The notes beneath the pieces are model-generated. The model was not told the origin of the DNA. It made no database searches and saw only the letters and a list, made by a program, of their open reading frames with translations. A DNA stretch of 40,755 bases. Source: Lentimicrobiaceae bacterium. GTDB taxonomy: Bacteria > Bacteroidota > Bacteroidia > Bacteroidales > UBA4417. Made by a program: the position numbers and the translations under genes. Within the stretch, counting starts at the first letter, position 1, and the number at the start of each line of letters is the position of its first letter. Below are positions 1 to 8,257 of the stretch, in pieces. Where the stretch lies: contig JADLKF010000009.1 of NCBI GenBank assembly GCA_015657475.1, positions 402,502 through 443,256 on the forward strand. Reading direction: 5' to 3'.

Positions 1-505
1 TGACGAAGGCATAGAAAAGCTGCGGAGTTTGCTGCTTGAACATGACCCCGTATATTACAGGTCAGTTGATTTGATGAACCCGGTGAGGCTTCAGCGGGCG
101 CTTGAGGTGGTACTTTCAACCGGAAAACCTTTTTCTGAGTTGCGCGCCGGCCAACCGAAGACACGCGATTTTAATATAGTTAAAATTGGACTTAACCTTC
201 CACGCGAGGTGCTTTTTGAGAGAATAGCCAAACGGGTTGATAAAATGATGCAAGACGGATTACTGGATGAGGCCAAAGCATTGCTTCCATTCCGTCATTT
301 AACTGCCCTAAACACGGTCGGATATAAGGAAATATTCGAATATCTTGATGGGAATGTCACCTTGCAGCAGGCAGTTGAAAACATCAAAACCAACACGCGC
401 CGTTATGCCAAAAGACAACTCACATGGTTCAAACGGGACCAGGAGGTGAAGTGGTTTGAACCTGGTCAATTATCGGAAGTACTCAAACATATTTCCGGGT
501 TGTAA
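1..505 (+). CDS. miaA: tRNA dimethylallyltransferase, C-terminal part (cut by window start)
   Basis: MiaA transfers a dimethylallyl group to N6 of A37 in tRNAs that read codons starting with U; it is cytoplasmic. The frame is open from base 2, so the gene begins left of the window. About 167 C-terminal residues are visible. Family hallmarks seen are RLQRALEV, the block NTVGYKE, and the C-terminal tRNA-contact segment RRYAKRQLTWFKRD. The N-terminal P-loop half lies outside. The gene ends at TAA 503-505 and faces the minus-strand peptidase gene across a shared hairpin. The family call is secure from these motifs. Confidence 0.95.
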   Translation, partial: DEGIEKLRSLLLEHDPVYYRSVDLMNPVRLQRALEVVLSTGKPFSELRAGQPKTRDFNIVKIGLNLPREVLFERIAKRVDKMMQDGLLDEAKALLPFRHLTALNTVGYKEIFEYLDGNVTLQQAVENIKTNTRRYAKRQLTWFKRDQEVKWFEPGQLSEVLKHISGL

Positions 506-566
506 TGTATATGTTTTTTTTAACCACGAATTGCACCAATTAAGCGAATGATCGCGAACACAAAAA

Positions 567-591
567 AACAGGCCCTCACAAAGGACCTGTT
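567..591. terminator. bidirectional intrinsic terminator between converging genes
   Basis: Stem 567-576 pairs with 582-591 (10 bp with one mismatch) around a 5-nt loop. An A7 tract (562-568) lies on the left and TTTTT follows at 597-601, so it can serve miaA on the plus strand and the peptidase gene on the minus strand. Confidence 0.75.
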
Positions 592-647
592 AACAATTTT
601 TCCATTAACTACTTACTCATTAACCGAAAATTGATGGTGAATAATCG

Positions 648-2798
648 TTACTCGCTTATTCCCTCCAAGGCAAACATAAACGCGTACTCCAATGCAATAT
701 CCTTAAGGTATTTAAACCTTCCGGAGGCTCCACCGTGCCCGGCTTCCATGCTGGTTTTAAGAAGAAGCACATTTTTGTCCGTCTTCATTTCCCTGAGTTT
801 AGCCACCCACTTGGCCGGTTCGAAATATTGAACCTGTGAATCGTGAAGGCCGGTCATTACCAGCATGTTCGGATAAGCTTTCTTCTCTACGTTATCATAG
901 GGTGAATACGATTTCATGTAGTCATAGTCTTCCTTATTGGCGGGGTTGCCCCATTCGTCGTATTCGTTGGTGGTGAGGGGGATGGTTGGATCACTCATGG
1001 TGGTCAACACATCAACAAAAGGCACCTGCGCAATAACTCCTCTCCAAAGGTCGGGCCGGAGATTTACTATAGCACCCATCAGCAAGCCACCGGCGCTACC
1101 ACCCATGGCGTAAAGATGCCCGGTACTGGTATATTTCTGATTGACAAGATACTCAGCACAGGCAATAAAATCAGTGAAAGTGTTCATCTTCTTGTGCATC
1201 TTGCCGTCTTCATACCATTGGCGTCCTTTTTCCTGTCCGCCACGCACATGAGCAATTGCATAAACGAACCCGCGGTCGAGGAGGCTGAGGCGGTTCGAAC
1301 TGAACGACGCATCCATGCTATATCCATAGGAACCATATCCGTATAGCAATAAAGGAGCTTTGCCATCTTTTTTAAATCCTTTACGGTATACCAGCGAGAT
1401 TGGAACTTCGGAGCCATCAGCCGCTTTGGCCATCACTCTTTCAGTTATGTAGTTTTCAGGTTTAAAATCGCCGATTACCTCCTGCTGCTTCATCAGCTTG
1501 CGGGTTTTATCCGACATGTCATAATCATAAACCGAGCGTGGTGTGGTTAGTGAAGTGTATGAGAACCTGAAAACCTTCGCATTGTATTCGGCGTTGGCAT
1601 CAGTAGCTGCTAAATAAGCCGGCTCGTCAAATTTTATGTAATGCTCTTCTTTGGTTGCGAGGTTCATTACCCGGAAATTGATGAGACCATCCTTACGTTC
1701 GGAAACAACCATAAAGTCCTTAAATGGCTCAAAAGATTCAATGAGTACATCAGGGCGATGGGCAATAAGCTCGGTCCAGCTCTCACGGCCGGTTTTTCCG
1801 ACAGGAGTTTGCATGAGCCTGAAATTCAGAGCATCGAGATTGGTGAGAATGATGAAATTGTCGTTTAGATGTTCAACACTATACCGTACATCTTTTATAC
1901 GGGGCTGAAAAACAGCAAATTGTGCTGACGGATTATCAGCCGGAATGAACCTTAGCTCACTGCTCAGCGTTGCCTCGGAAGTGATGAAGATATACTTATC
2001 GGATTTGCTTTTCCATACAGCGATATAATTCGAAGGATCTTTTTCGGTGTAAACCGCAATATCGTCTTTGTCAGGTGTTCCAACCATATGTTTCATCACT
2101 TTTTCAGAAAGCAGCGTTTCGGCATTGTTCTTAACATAGAACAATGTCTTGTTGTCGCCGGCCCAAACAGGGTCACCTTCTGTATTTTTGGTGACTTCGA
2201 GCGTTGTTTTGCCGGTAGTGAGGTCTTTTACATAGATTGCGTACTGACGACGCGAAACCTTGTCCACACCATAGGCCAGAAGGTTATTGTCGGGGCTGAT
2301 GGCGAAGCCGGTTGCTGCGTAATATTCAGATCCTTCGGCTAACTGGTTGACATCGAGCAATATCTCTTCAGGAGCTTCAAGTGTAGCCTTTTTACGGCAG
2401 TAGAGAAAGTATTCCTTCCCTTCTACCATCCTCGTGTAGTAATAGTATCCGTTTTTGAAAACAGGCACGCTTTCGTCCTTTTCCTTTATACGGGCTTTCA
2501 TTTCGTCGTAAAGCTTCTGCTGAAACTCTTTAGTGCCTGCCATCATAGTGTCTAGATAGGCATTTTCGGCTTTCAGGTAGTCAACAACTTTGGTGCTGTC
2601 GGGCCCTTTACGGAAGTAGTCGTTCAGCCAGTAATAATTGTCGGTTCGCGAGTCGCCGAAAGCTACAAGGTCTTTGGCTTTTTTCTCGCATACAGGAGCT
2701 GGCACATCGGGCCATTGGTAAGCTTTCTTCATGGTAGATTCTGATTGACAGCCGCCCAGGAAAATGACGCCTGTTAACAACAATGAAAAGGTTTTCAT
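648..2798 (-). CDS. oligopeptidase B-like S9 family serine peptidase, lipoprotein
   Basis: A 716-residue prolyl-oligopeptidase-family peptidase that probably cleaves short peptides. Residues about 20-440 form the N-terminal and beta-propeller part; the alpha/beta-hydrolase domain follows. The catalytic triad is visible: Ser568 in GGSAGG, Asp653 in LHDSQV and His688 in EAGHGG. The stretch VDVLTTMSDPTIPLTTNEYD, followed by EWGNP, matches the oligopeptidase B subfamily, which prefers cleavage after basic residues (family knowledge). The N-terminus has a lipobox, FLGGC, with Cys17, so the protein is probably membrane-anchored and faces the periplasm or outside, unlike the cytoplasmic E. coli PtrB. 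It is first in a minus-strand run; the next gene starts 30 bp beyond its ATG. Exact substrate is unknown. Confidence 0.92.
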   Translation of the reverse strand: MKTFSLLLTGVIFLGGCQSESTMKKAYQWPDVPAPVCEKKAKDLVAFGDSRTDNYYWLNDYFRKGPDSTKVVDYLKAENAYLDTMMAGTKEFQQKLYDEMKARIKEKDESVPVFKNGYYYYTRMVEGKEYFLYCRKKATLEAPEEILLDVNQLAEGSEYYAATGFAISPDNNLLAYGVDKVSRRQYAIYVKDLTTGKTTLEVTKNTEGDPVWAGDNKTLFYVKNNAETLLSEKVMKHMVGTPDKDDIAVYTEKDPSNYIAVWKSKSDKYIFITSEATLSSELRFIPADNPSAQFAVFQPRIKDVRYSVEHLNDNFIILTNLDALNFRLMQTPVGKTGRESWTELIAHRPDVLIESFEPFKDFMVVSERKDGLINFRVMNLATKEEHYIKFDEPAYLAATDANAEYNAKVFRFSYTSLTTPRSVYDYDMSDKTRKLMKQQEVIGDFKPENYITERVMAKAADGSEVPISLVYRKGFKKDGKAPLLLYGYGSYGYSMDASFSSNRLSLLDRGFVYAIAHVRGGQEKGRQWYEDGKMHKKMNTFTDFIACAEYLVNQKYTSTGHLYAMGGSAGGLLMGAIVNLRPDLWRGVIAQVPFVDVLTTMSDPTIPLTTNEYDEWGNPANKEDYDYMKSYSPYDNVEKKAYPNMLVMTGLHDSQVQYFEPAKWVAKLREMKTDKNVLLLKTSMEAGHGGASGRFKYLKDIALEYAFMFALEGISE

Positions 2799-2828
2799 CG
2801 GGAAGTGGTTTGTTTAAATGATTTATGA

Positions 2829-3473
2829 TCAGTCCATTTTGATTTGTTTCAAAGCGCTTTGCAGGGTTGGCATATCAGTGAGCACGATTTTTACTTTCCT
2901 TCCGGTCAATGCTTTCAGACTTTTTTCCTGTTTTGCCAAGGTCATCTTCTTCACCTTATCCAGGGCAGGTTTCAGCTGTTGCCGGAGTGCGATTTCACCA
3001 AGCCTGCGGATAATCTCTTCTTTGTCAATTTCCAGTGTGGGATCGTACGAGGCTTCCTTGATCTGTTCAATGGTGCTGTTATCGACGCTAACGTAAGTGA
3101 CCTGCAAAGGTGCATGTATTTCGATCAGGTCTTTTTCAATTCTGAATTTCGTATTCACGCTATCACCCAAGTCAATATGAAACCCGATGCGTCCTTTGGC
3201 CGTGGTTGAAACCTTTTCGGTGAATTTGAGGAAGTCGGAGTCGAAATATTTCTTCTCCATTTTAGTGATGTTCACGATCTTGAAATCCTGCTCCCAAATG
3301 ACAAGTTTGGCTGTAGACTGGAGTTTTTCGAGGATAATGTTGTTTTCAATCCGCGTGTTGCGTTCGCTGATTTTCAGGTTTATAAACCGGAAAAGGAAGA
3401 TGCCGGCGACAACAATAATGACTATGATTCCGATGCGGCTGCATTGCTTGTCGGAGAGGCTTGATGATGGCAT
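2829..3473 (-). CDS. DUF4230-like membrane-anchored protein
   Basis: A 214-residue protein with one N-terminal membrane segment (about residues 13-32, GIIVIIVVAGIFLFRF) and a soluble remainder that is probably outside the cytoplasmic membrane. The soluble part mixes beta-strands (GRIGFHIDLGDSVNTKFRIE) with a charged helical C-terminus. Overall pattern and length fit the DUF4230 family, which is common in Bacteroidota and has no established function; this assignment is from memory of the family. Its stop lies 30 bp before the peptidase start, and its own start is 8 bp after the stop of the next gene upstream, so it is probably in one transcript with the SRPBCC gene. Confidence 0.6.
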   Translation of the reverse strand: MPSSSLSDKQCSRIGIIVIIVVAGIFLFRFINLKISERNTRIENNIILEKLQSTAKLVIWEQDFKIVNITKMEKKYFDSDFLKFTEKVSTTAKGRIGFHIDLGDSVNTKFRIEKDLIEIHAPLQVTYVSVDNSTIEQIKEASYDPTLEIDKEEIIRRLGEIALRQQLKPALDKVKKMTLAKQEKSLKALTGRKVKIVLTDMPTLQSALKQIKMD

Positions 3474-3481
3474 TGTGCAGT

Positions 3482-4057
3482 CTATTGAACGACAGGAGTA
3501 GCTGGGATTGAATCAGGCTGAGATTCGAGGATTACTTTGAGGTTGTTTAGGCCTTGTTGAAAATCGTTGCCAACGGCTTTGTCCATGTTCAAGAAAAGCA
3601 ACATGAGGTTCATCGGGTAATTCATATGTCCGGTGAAACCCCACCTTACGATAGTCTGATCCCCGGATGAGGATTCTGTGATCATGTATGCAAGATTGGT
3701 GGCTTTCATGGGTTCAAAGAAACGAAGTTCGTAGTCAATGCGTTCACCATCAATAATTTTTGTAATCTCCTGCTCGCCTTTTCCCACATGCTTGTCCTGA
3801 CTTTCCCATGCGGAAACAAATCCGGGGGTAGCATCAGTGCCGGTGAATGTACTCTTCATGTTTGGATCGGCTTTAGCCCAAACATTAAATTTGTTTTGGT
3901 TTTCGAGGTATTTTACATAGTTAAAAACAACATCTTTGGATTTGTTGATGGTCACCTCACGCTCTACTGCATAATCGCGTTTTACAAAGAGGCCGATAAT
4001 CAGCACTATTACAATCAGAGCGATGATTGTATACAGGATGTTCTTCAGGATTTTCAT
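3482..4057 (-). CDS. SRPBCC (START-like) family protein with N-terminal membrane anchor
   Basis: A 191-residue protein. Residues about 7-24 are a strong membrane helix (LYTIIALIVIVLIIGLF). The rest resembles the polyketide cyclase/START-like fold: the opening strand YAVEREVTINKSKDVVFNYV, a middle region with a WESQ pattern, and the long C-terminal helix (GNDFQQGLNNLKVILES). Such domains enclose a hydrophobic ligand pocket; the ligand cannot be predicted here. It is the upstream partner of the DUF4230-like gene (8-bp gap). The 58 bp upstream separate it from the DUF1801 gene. Confidence 0.75.
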   Translation of the reverse strand: MKILKNILYTIIALIVIVLIIGLFVKRDYAVEREVTINKSKDVVFNYVKYLENQNKFNVWAKADPNMKSTFTGTDATPGFVSAWESQDKHVGKGEQEITKIIDGERIDYELRFFEPMKATNLAYMITESSSGDQTIVRWGFTGHMNYPMNLMLLFLNMDKAVGNDFQQGLNNLKVILESQPDSIPATPVVQ

Positions 4058-4115
4058 AAGATTGGTTTTTGGTTAGAATTGGTACCGGTTAATATTATAT
4101 AATTAACGTATTGAT

Positions 4116-4574
4116 TTACTTTTTCTTATGGTTCTTCTCATATAAATTGATCCAATCGGCAACTGTGATCTTTTCCATGAGTTTTCCAATGAGATCGTAG
4201 GGAATTTTCGACGGATTTTTAAAATGAATGCAACCTTTGCCCATATCGGGCTTTTTACCTGTATGCTTAAAATATTCATCTGTAAACCAGCTGAGTATAT
4301 TAGGGTTGGAATAAATTCCCATATGGTAAAGACTGAAAAAGTTTTTCTGCGAAGCAAGATTCACAAAAGGCAGAGGCAGCTTCGGCGCAGCGTGATAACC
4401 AGCGGGATATACCGAATGCGGAACCACGAAACCGATCATCCCATAGCTCATCTCTTCATGGAAGCCTTGTGGTATGTGTGTTGATATTGTTTCGCGCAGT
4501 TTTGCGAAAGCTTCACGGCGATCATCAGGAACATTAAGAATGTATTCTTCGATGCTTTTAGCTTCAATACGCAT
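4116..4574 (-). CDS. DUF1801 (YdhG-like) family protein
   Basis: A 152-residue soluble protein without signal peptide. The N-terminal half carries the DUF1801 pattern: a helix with R-x-x-F-x-x-L-R-E-T-I followed by EEMSYGMIGF, then the aromatic strand NFFSLYHMGIY. The C-terminal half has GKGCIHFKNPSKIPYDLIGK, usual for the YdhG-like subgroup. The biochemical role is not established; the fold is related to small frataxin-like domains. It has no obvious functional link to its neighbours. Confidence 0.8.
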   Translation of the reverse strand: MRIEAKSIEEYILNVPDDRREAFAKLRETISTHIPQGFHEEMSYGMIGFVVPHSVYPAGYHAAPKLPLPFVNLASQKNFFSLYHMGIYSNPNILSWFTDEYFKHTGKKPDMGKGCIHFKNPSKIPYDLIGKLMEKITVADWINLYEKNHKKK

Positions 4575-4726
4575 ATATATTTTGGCGGTTAGGTTATCGT
4601 AAAATAATGAACAGAGAAAAAGAGCAATGCAAGTTAAACGAAAATCAGGCCTTATGGTTCAGATTGACAGAAATTTATATATAGATGTTTATAAATATTT
4701 TGAATTGGATCAAATAATCTGACAGG

Positions 4727-5167
4727 CTATCCAAAGATGCAGATTAGTACTATTGCAGCAACTCCTGATATGATCATGCCAATTCCTGTTCGTTTTGCCA
4801 CAGTAACACTTTTCCGGATTCCCCAAAATTTGATGGTTTCAGGCGTTACAAACGGATAACGGATAATTACCAGTCCAACCAGTATCAGCGGTATAGCGGT
4901 GGCAAGCGCTGTAAATACAGTATGGTATGGAGTAAGAAATACAAGCAGCAGGAATGGAAGGAATGACAATGCCGCGCCAAGTATTAGCAACAGAAATTGG
5001 TTTGATGCATCATTGACTTTTTGAATATAATTGACGATCTCGTGCTGGCATCCATCACTGCAATAATAGAATTTATGACTAAATCCTGCAATTTTACCTG
5101 CTTCCTGCCTGAGGAGCGACTTTTCGGCGCTTGTATTGCAGTAGAGACAGCGTAATTGCTTTGCCAT
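4727..5167 (-). CDS. membrane protein with N-terminal Cys4 zinc-ribbon-like motif
   Basis: A 146-residue protein not assigned to a named family. The N-terminus contains Cys7-x2-Cys10 and Cys36-x3-Cys40, a plausible metal-binding ribbon. Three membrane segments follow: about 57-78 (LLLILGAALSFLPFLLLVFL), 84-104 (a VFTALATAIPLILVGLVIIR stretch) and 125-145 (GIGMIISGVAAIVLICIFG). The layout suggests a cytoplasmic metal- or nucleic-acid-binding head on a small membrane bundle; this is inference only. It lies 30 bp from the next minus-strand gene, with which it may be cotranscribed. Confidence 0.65.
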   Translation of the reverse strand: MAKQLRCLYCNTSAEKSLLRQEAGKIAGFSHKFYYCSDGCQHEIVNYIQKVNDASNQFLLLILGAALSFLPFLLLVFLTPYHTVFTALATAIPLILVGLVIIRYPFVTPETIKFWGIRKSVTVAKRTGIGMIISGVAAIVLICIFG

Positions 5168-5197
5168 TTTCTGATAATTAGTAATAACACCAGCGCG

Positions 5198-5980
5198 CTA
5201 TCTCCTGGATCCGAACAACAAGTCGAGCGAAGGCCAGAGCTGCCAGTGATTTCCGAAAGGATACATTCCGTATGAAAGATTGTAACCTGCTTTCAGAAGC
5301 ATTTTTTTACTCATTTTCCAATAGAGATAGCCGGTATTTTCGGCAAAGAAGTTGTTATCCTGCCTCGTGATAATGAAGAGTTGCAAGCCTTCCTCCACAC
5401 CAAGTTTCTTTATAACCGGTGTTTTGATATTAGCTGATAGCCTTACAGAAGAGCCTTTGTAATAATGTGCCATTCGCGGAAAGATGACGGGGAGGTCGAT
5501 GGTGGACTGAGGGTCAATATCGCTGCCGCGGATTGCAAACATGAAATCGGCTTTAAATGTCATCAAGGCCGAGTCGCAAACAGGCCTTGAAGCTATCACC
5601 GAGTTGTTGATGGAGAGTATAAACGGGAACGAGTATTCGGGTGAAATGAAACCGCCGATCCCTTTGCGGCTCAGGATGTTAAGAACCGGAGAAGGCACAC
5701 TCAGCGAATGCGTTGTGGCAACTCTGAAACTTCCCAACTCTCCCCAGGCCAATTTGACACCGGCATTGGGAGTAAATGGCAGGGCAAGCACGGTGGAGTA
5801 TATCTCCGCTTTTTGCGATAACCCGATCCGTAGTGGCTGCCTGATGCCGCTTTCCCATTTCTTTTCGGGCAAAAGATATGCAGTGTTGTAACTCATGTAT
5901 TTTGTAACGAATGGCGACTGAGCCGATGTTACCGAAGTGATTGCCGCCAGCAACAAAAAAAGCAATGATGTCTTTTTCAT
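5198..5980 (-). CDS. exported protein, probable outer-membrane beta-barrel
   Basis: A 260-residue protein with a clear signal peptide (MKKTSLLFLLLAAITSVTSA, cleavage before Gln). The mature part is rich in alternating hydrophobic strands, ends with a strand-like LDLLFGSRR, and has motifs such as KMLLKAGYNLSYGMYPFG typical of small outer-membrane barrels in this phylum. No enzyme motif was found. It lies between the Cys-ribbon membrane protein and the EEP lipoprotein, all on the minus strand with gaps of about 30-40 bp, suggesting one transcript. The barrel call is inference from composition. Confidence 0.6.
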   Translation of the reverse strand: MKKTSLLFLLLAAITSVTSAQSPFVTKYMSYNTAYLLPEKKWESGIRQPLRIGLSQKAEIYSTVLALPFTPNAGVKLAWGELGSFRVATTHSLSVPSPVLNILSRKGIGGFISPEYSFPFILSINNSVIASRPVCDSALMTFKADFMFAIRGSDIDPQSTIDLPVIFPRMAHYYKGSSVRLSANIKTPVIKKLGVEEGLQLFIITRQDNNFFAENTGYLYWKMSKKMLLKAGYNLSYGMYPFGNHWQLWPSLDLLFGSRR

Positions 5981-6019
5981 GATTCTTTGTCTTGTTTAAA
6001 TAATGATAACTGACAGTAA

Positions 6020-7147
6020 TTAATTCTCCTTTTTCAGGACTAACCTGGCGGTTACCGGAGCATGGTCAGAGTACCTGAGCAAGTACTGGTGTGTGACATC
6101 TGAATCTTTTACCCAACGATGGTTGGTGAAAAGATAATCGAGGGTGCGGTCCCAGAAATGCCCGGGGCGGGTGGTATGGGTGAAATAGGCCTCCTGGTTT
6201 TGCTGGTAGCGGTCGAGGGGTACTGCGCACTTATATGCGTCGTACAAAGGCTGCAGCCAGGTGATCTCGGGCGTGTAATTGCTTCCGTCCTTGTGTTGCG
6301 GGTCATCACCGGGCTGGTGAAACGATTCACCCGGGCACATATCCTCAAAGCAAAAATCGGTCGAATCGCTGCCGGGAGGCAACTCGTTGAGGTCGCCACC
6401 GGCGAGGAAATAACCGCCTTCGGCATTTATTCTGTCAAGCATCGATTTAAATTCCTCGTAATGCTTCTTTTTGGTATCATCGGTGGCGAAAGCGGAAGCA
6501 TGAATGTTGAGCACCGAGAATTCCTCAAATCCCGGAATTTTGATTTTTCCGGAGATAATACACGAATGCAGGTAGAAATAGTTCACCAGCCCGCTCTGGT
6601 CGCCTCTCACAGCCAGGTTAATTCGCTTGGAGTCTGTTATCGGCCAGCGCGACAGGATCACCTGGCCCATGTCCATACGGCCAAGGCCGTCGCTTGCTAT
6701 GAACTGCGCTTTCCATTCAGGAACATAAGCAGCATAGTTAAAATAAGTGTTGTCGAGAATGTACTGAAGGTCATTGATGTAGGCAGTTCGCTGAGATGCA
6801 ATATCACACTCCTGTAACATCAGTATATCAGGTCTTATCATATTGATAGCATCCACAATCGAATCGAGATGTGGCATCACTTCTTCTTTGGTGAACACCG
6901 TATTATCGCCGCAGGCATCGCCAAACCAGGGAGAACGGCCGATCGCGAACCTGATGTTCCAGGTCATCACCTTAATGGCCGAATCGGGTTGAGGTGCCTG
7001 CCTCAGGGTGGAAGCCTGGTATATGGTGGCATCTTCAGTGTCATCAAACCCGGTGGCCAGGGGTTCGCATGAACTCATGATAACCAGTATTGATATGCCT
7101 GCAAGTAACCGTGGAATATTTCTAAGCGAAACGAATCTCATCATCAT
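6020..7147 (-). CDS. endonuclease/exonuclease/phosphatase family lipoprotein
   Basis: A 375-residue exported phosphodiesterase/nuclease-fold protein. Ordered EEP motifs are visible: VMTWNIRF (metal-binding Asn), DILMLQECD (catalytic Glu), the NIHASAF strand, LAGGDLNE (Asp/Asn pair), LDYLFTN and the final YSDHAPV (catalytic Asp-His). The N-terminus has a hydrophobic stretch ending VIMSSC, a lipobox, so the enzyme is probably a membrane lipoprotein acting outside the cytoplasm. Substrate could be DNA, a phospholipid or an inositol phosphate; the sequence does not decide. A well-formed Bacteroidota promoter lies just upstream (7163-7192). The start has three consecutive ATG codons; the first is annotated. 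Confidence 0.9.
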   Translation of the reverse strand: MMMRFVSLRNIPRLLAGISILVIMSSCEPLATGFDDTEDATIYQASTLRQAPQPDSAIKVMTWNIRFAIGRSPWFGDACGDNTVFTKEEVMPHLDSIVDAINMIRPDILMLQECDIASQRTAYINDLQYILDNTYFNYAAYVPEWKAQFIASDGLGRMDMGQVILSRWPITDSKRINLAVRGDQSGLVNYFYLHSCIISGKIKIPGFEEFSVLNIHASAFATDDTKKKHYEEFKSMLDRINAEGGYFLAGGDLNELPPGSDSTDFCFEDMCPGESFHQPGDDPQHKDGSNYTPEITWLQPLYDAYKCAVPLDRYQQNQEAYFTHTTRPGHFWDRTLDYLFTNHRWVKDSDVTHQYLLRYSDHAPVTARLVLKKEN

Positions 7148-7162
7148 CTTTTATTTTTGTTT

Positions 7163-7192
7163 CAAAGGTAAGTGATAATGAGGCAAAGCAAA
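7163..7192 (-). promoter_or_regulatory. Bacteroidota-type promoter for the EEP lipoprotein gene
   Basis: On the minus strand, TTTG (7189-7192) is followed after 18 nt by TACCTTTG (7163-7170), matching TTTG-N about 19-TAnnTTTG. The ATG at 7147 follows at a sensible distance. Confidence 0.65.
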
Positions 7193-7262
7193 AATCCGGA
7201 AGCAATGAATTGCGCCGGAAAGTAGGATGTAACGTAAATGTTAAGAGAAAAATCGTTGGATA

Positions 7263-8090
7263 TCAACGCTGCCAGAACCTGACAACCGGTAAACCGAAAG
7301 TTCTTAAACTACCGGCCGGTAAGTGCGACAGCTTTTGTTTTAGCCTTCGGGTGACAATCTTGTATTGAAGTACAATCCATTCCCAGATTGTCGGATAAGC
7401 GTATAATGTGCCATAAAGGTCAGGAACAGACGGATTGAAATTGTCATCTCTGAACTTTTCAATAGCTTGTGCCATCATATCGGTTGTGGAGGCGAATACC
7501 CTTTTGCGCAAAGTGAGCAGCGAATCTGATTTTTTTATCATGGTTTGCCTTTCTGCAACCAACATGCCCGTATGTTCCCATTCATTAAGTTTAAGGATGG
7601 TGGTCACAACCGAGGATTCGCCGTAAAACAATTCCCAGAATGCCGGCGGTTGCCCGCGGTATTCACGCATGTCGCCATGATGATAACCAAGCACTCCAAG
7701 CGGTGTGGCCTCAAGCAGAGGCTTTTTGATCACACTGTCGAAGCCTGAAAGATGAACAAGGATATCGATCTTCTGGCCTTTGATCACTTCCGTCAACTCT
7801 GGTGAATAAGGGTCATTGGTTTCAAAAAAGCACAGATCGCGGCTCTGGCAGTATGATTTGATGTCGATTTTTTTAAATTTTTTGTTTAGCAGTTTGTATG
7901 CCGACATTATCAGAACATAGAAACCATGCCTCTCCCTGGCATTTTCCATAAACCTCTCAAAGTCAGTTTTTCCCGGCCTGGTATCTATAAAACAACATAC
8001 TCCCTGGGCTTTATGTTTTATCACGATGTGCGAGAGTGCTTCGAAGTTGAATTTATTCAGTGAAGCTGAGCAAAGTATTCCGATTTTCAT
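7263..8090 (-). CDS. formyltransferase-fold protein with atypical active site
   Basis: A 275-residue protein with the Rossmann-like formyltransferase domain. It starts MKIGILCSAS, has the strand KIDILVHLSGFDSV at about 108-120, and then LGVLGYHHGDMREYRGQPPA, which aligns with the substrate loop N-x-H-x-S-L-L-P-x-x-R-G of methionyl-tRNA and GAR formyltransferases. The expected catalytic Asn is Gly135; His137 is kept; the expected Asp (D-x-G) is His173 in EWEHTGML. Classical folate-dependent chemistry is therefore doubtful. Such divergent proteins may modify sugars or amino groups, or have lost catalysis. The gene is divergent from the E2-type acyltransferase at 8258. Confidence 0.7.
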   Translation of the reverse strand: MKIGILCSASLNKFNFEALSHIVIKHKAQGVCCFIDTRPGKTDFERFMENARERHGFYVLIMSAYKLLNKKFKKIDIKSYCQSRDLCFFETNDPYSPELTEVIKGQKIDILVHLSGFDSVIKKPLLEATPLGVLGYHHGDMREYRGQPPAFWELFYGESSVVTTILKLNEWEHTGMLVAERQTMIKKSDSLLTLRKRVFASTTDMMAQAIEKFRDDNFNPSVPDLYGTLYAYPTIWEWIVLQYKIVTRRLKQKLSHLPAGSLRTFGLPVVRFWQR

Positions 8091-8257
8091 GATCTTCGTG
8101 GTTCGATTACAAGGGTATTTCCCTACTGATAATTAATAGCCGATTCAGGTAAAAGTGACTTCGTTTTAACTCGTTTCCTGCCTTTTACTACATTGAAAAT
8201 TTAAATTGATGCCTGCAGGTATTGATTTGGGGTACCTGTTTTATTTATATTTACCCG

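Noticed and set aside
4088-4107. AT-rich 6-bp palindrome with 8-nt spacer before the SRPBCC gene
   Set aside because: Too short and too AT-rich to distinguish from chance.
8095-8115. tRNA T-loop-like sequence GGTTCGATTAC
   Set aside because: No matching T-stem, anticodon arm or acceptor stem around it.
8222-8257. Upstream extension of the E2-type acyltransferase
   Set aside because: Hydrophobic 12-residue extension from a non-ATG codon; ATG 8258 gives the natural N-terminus.
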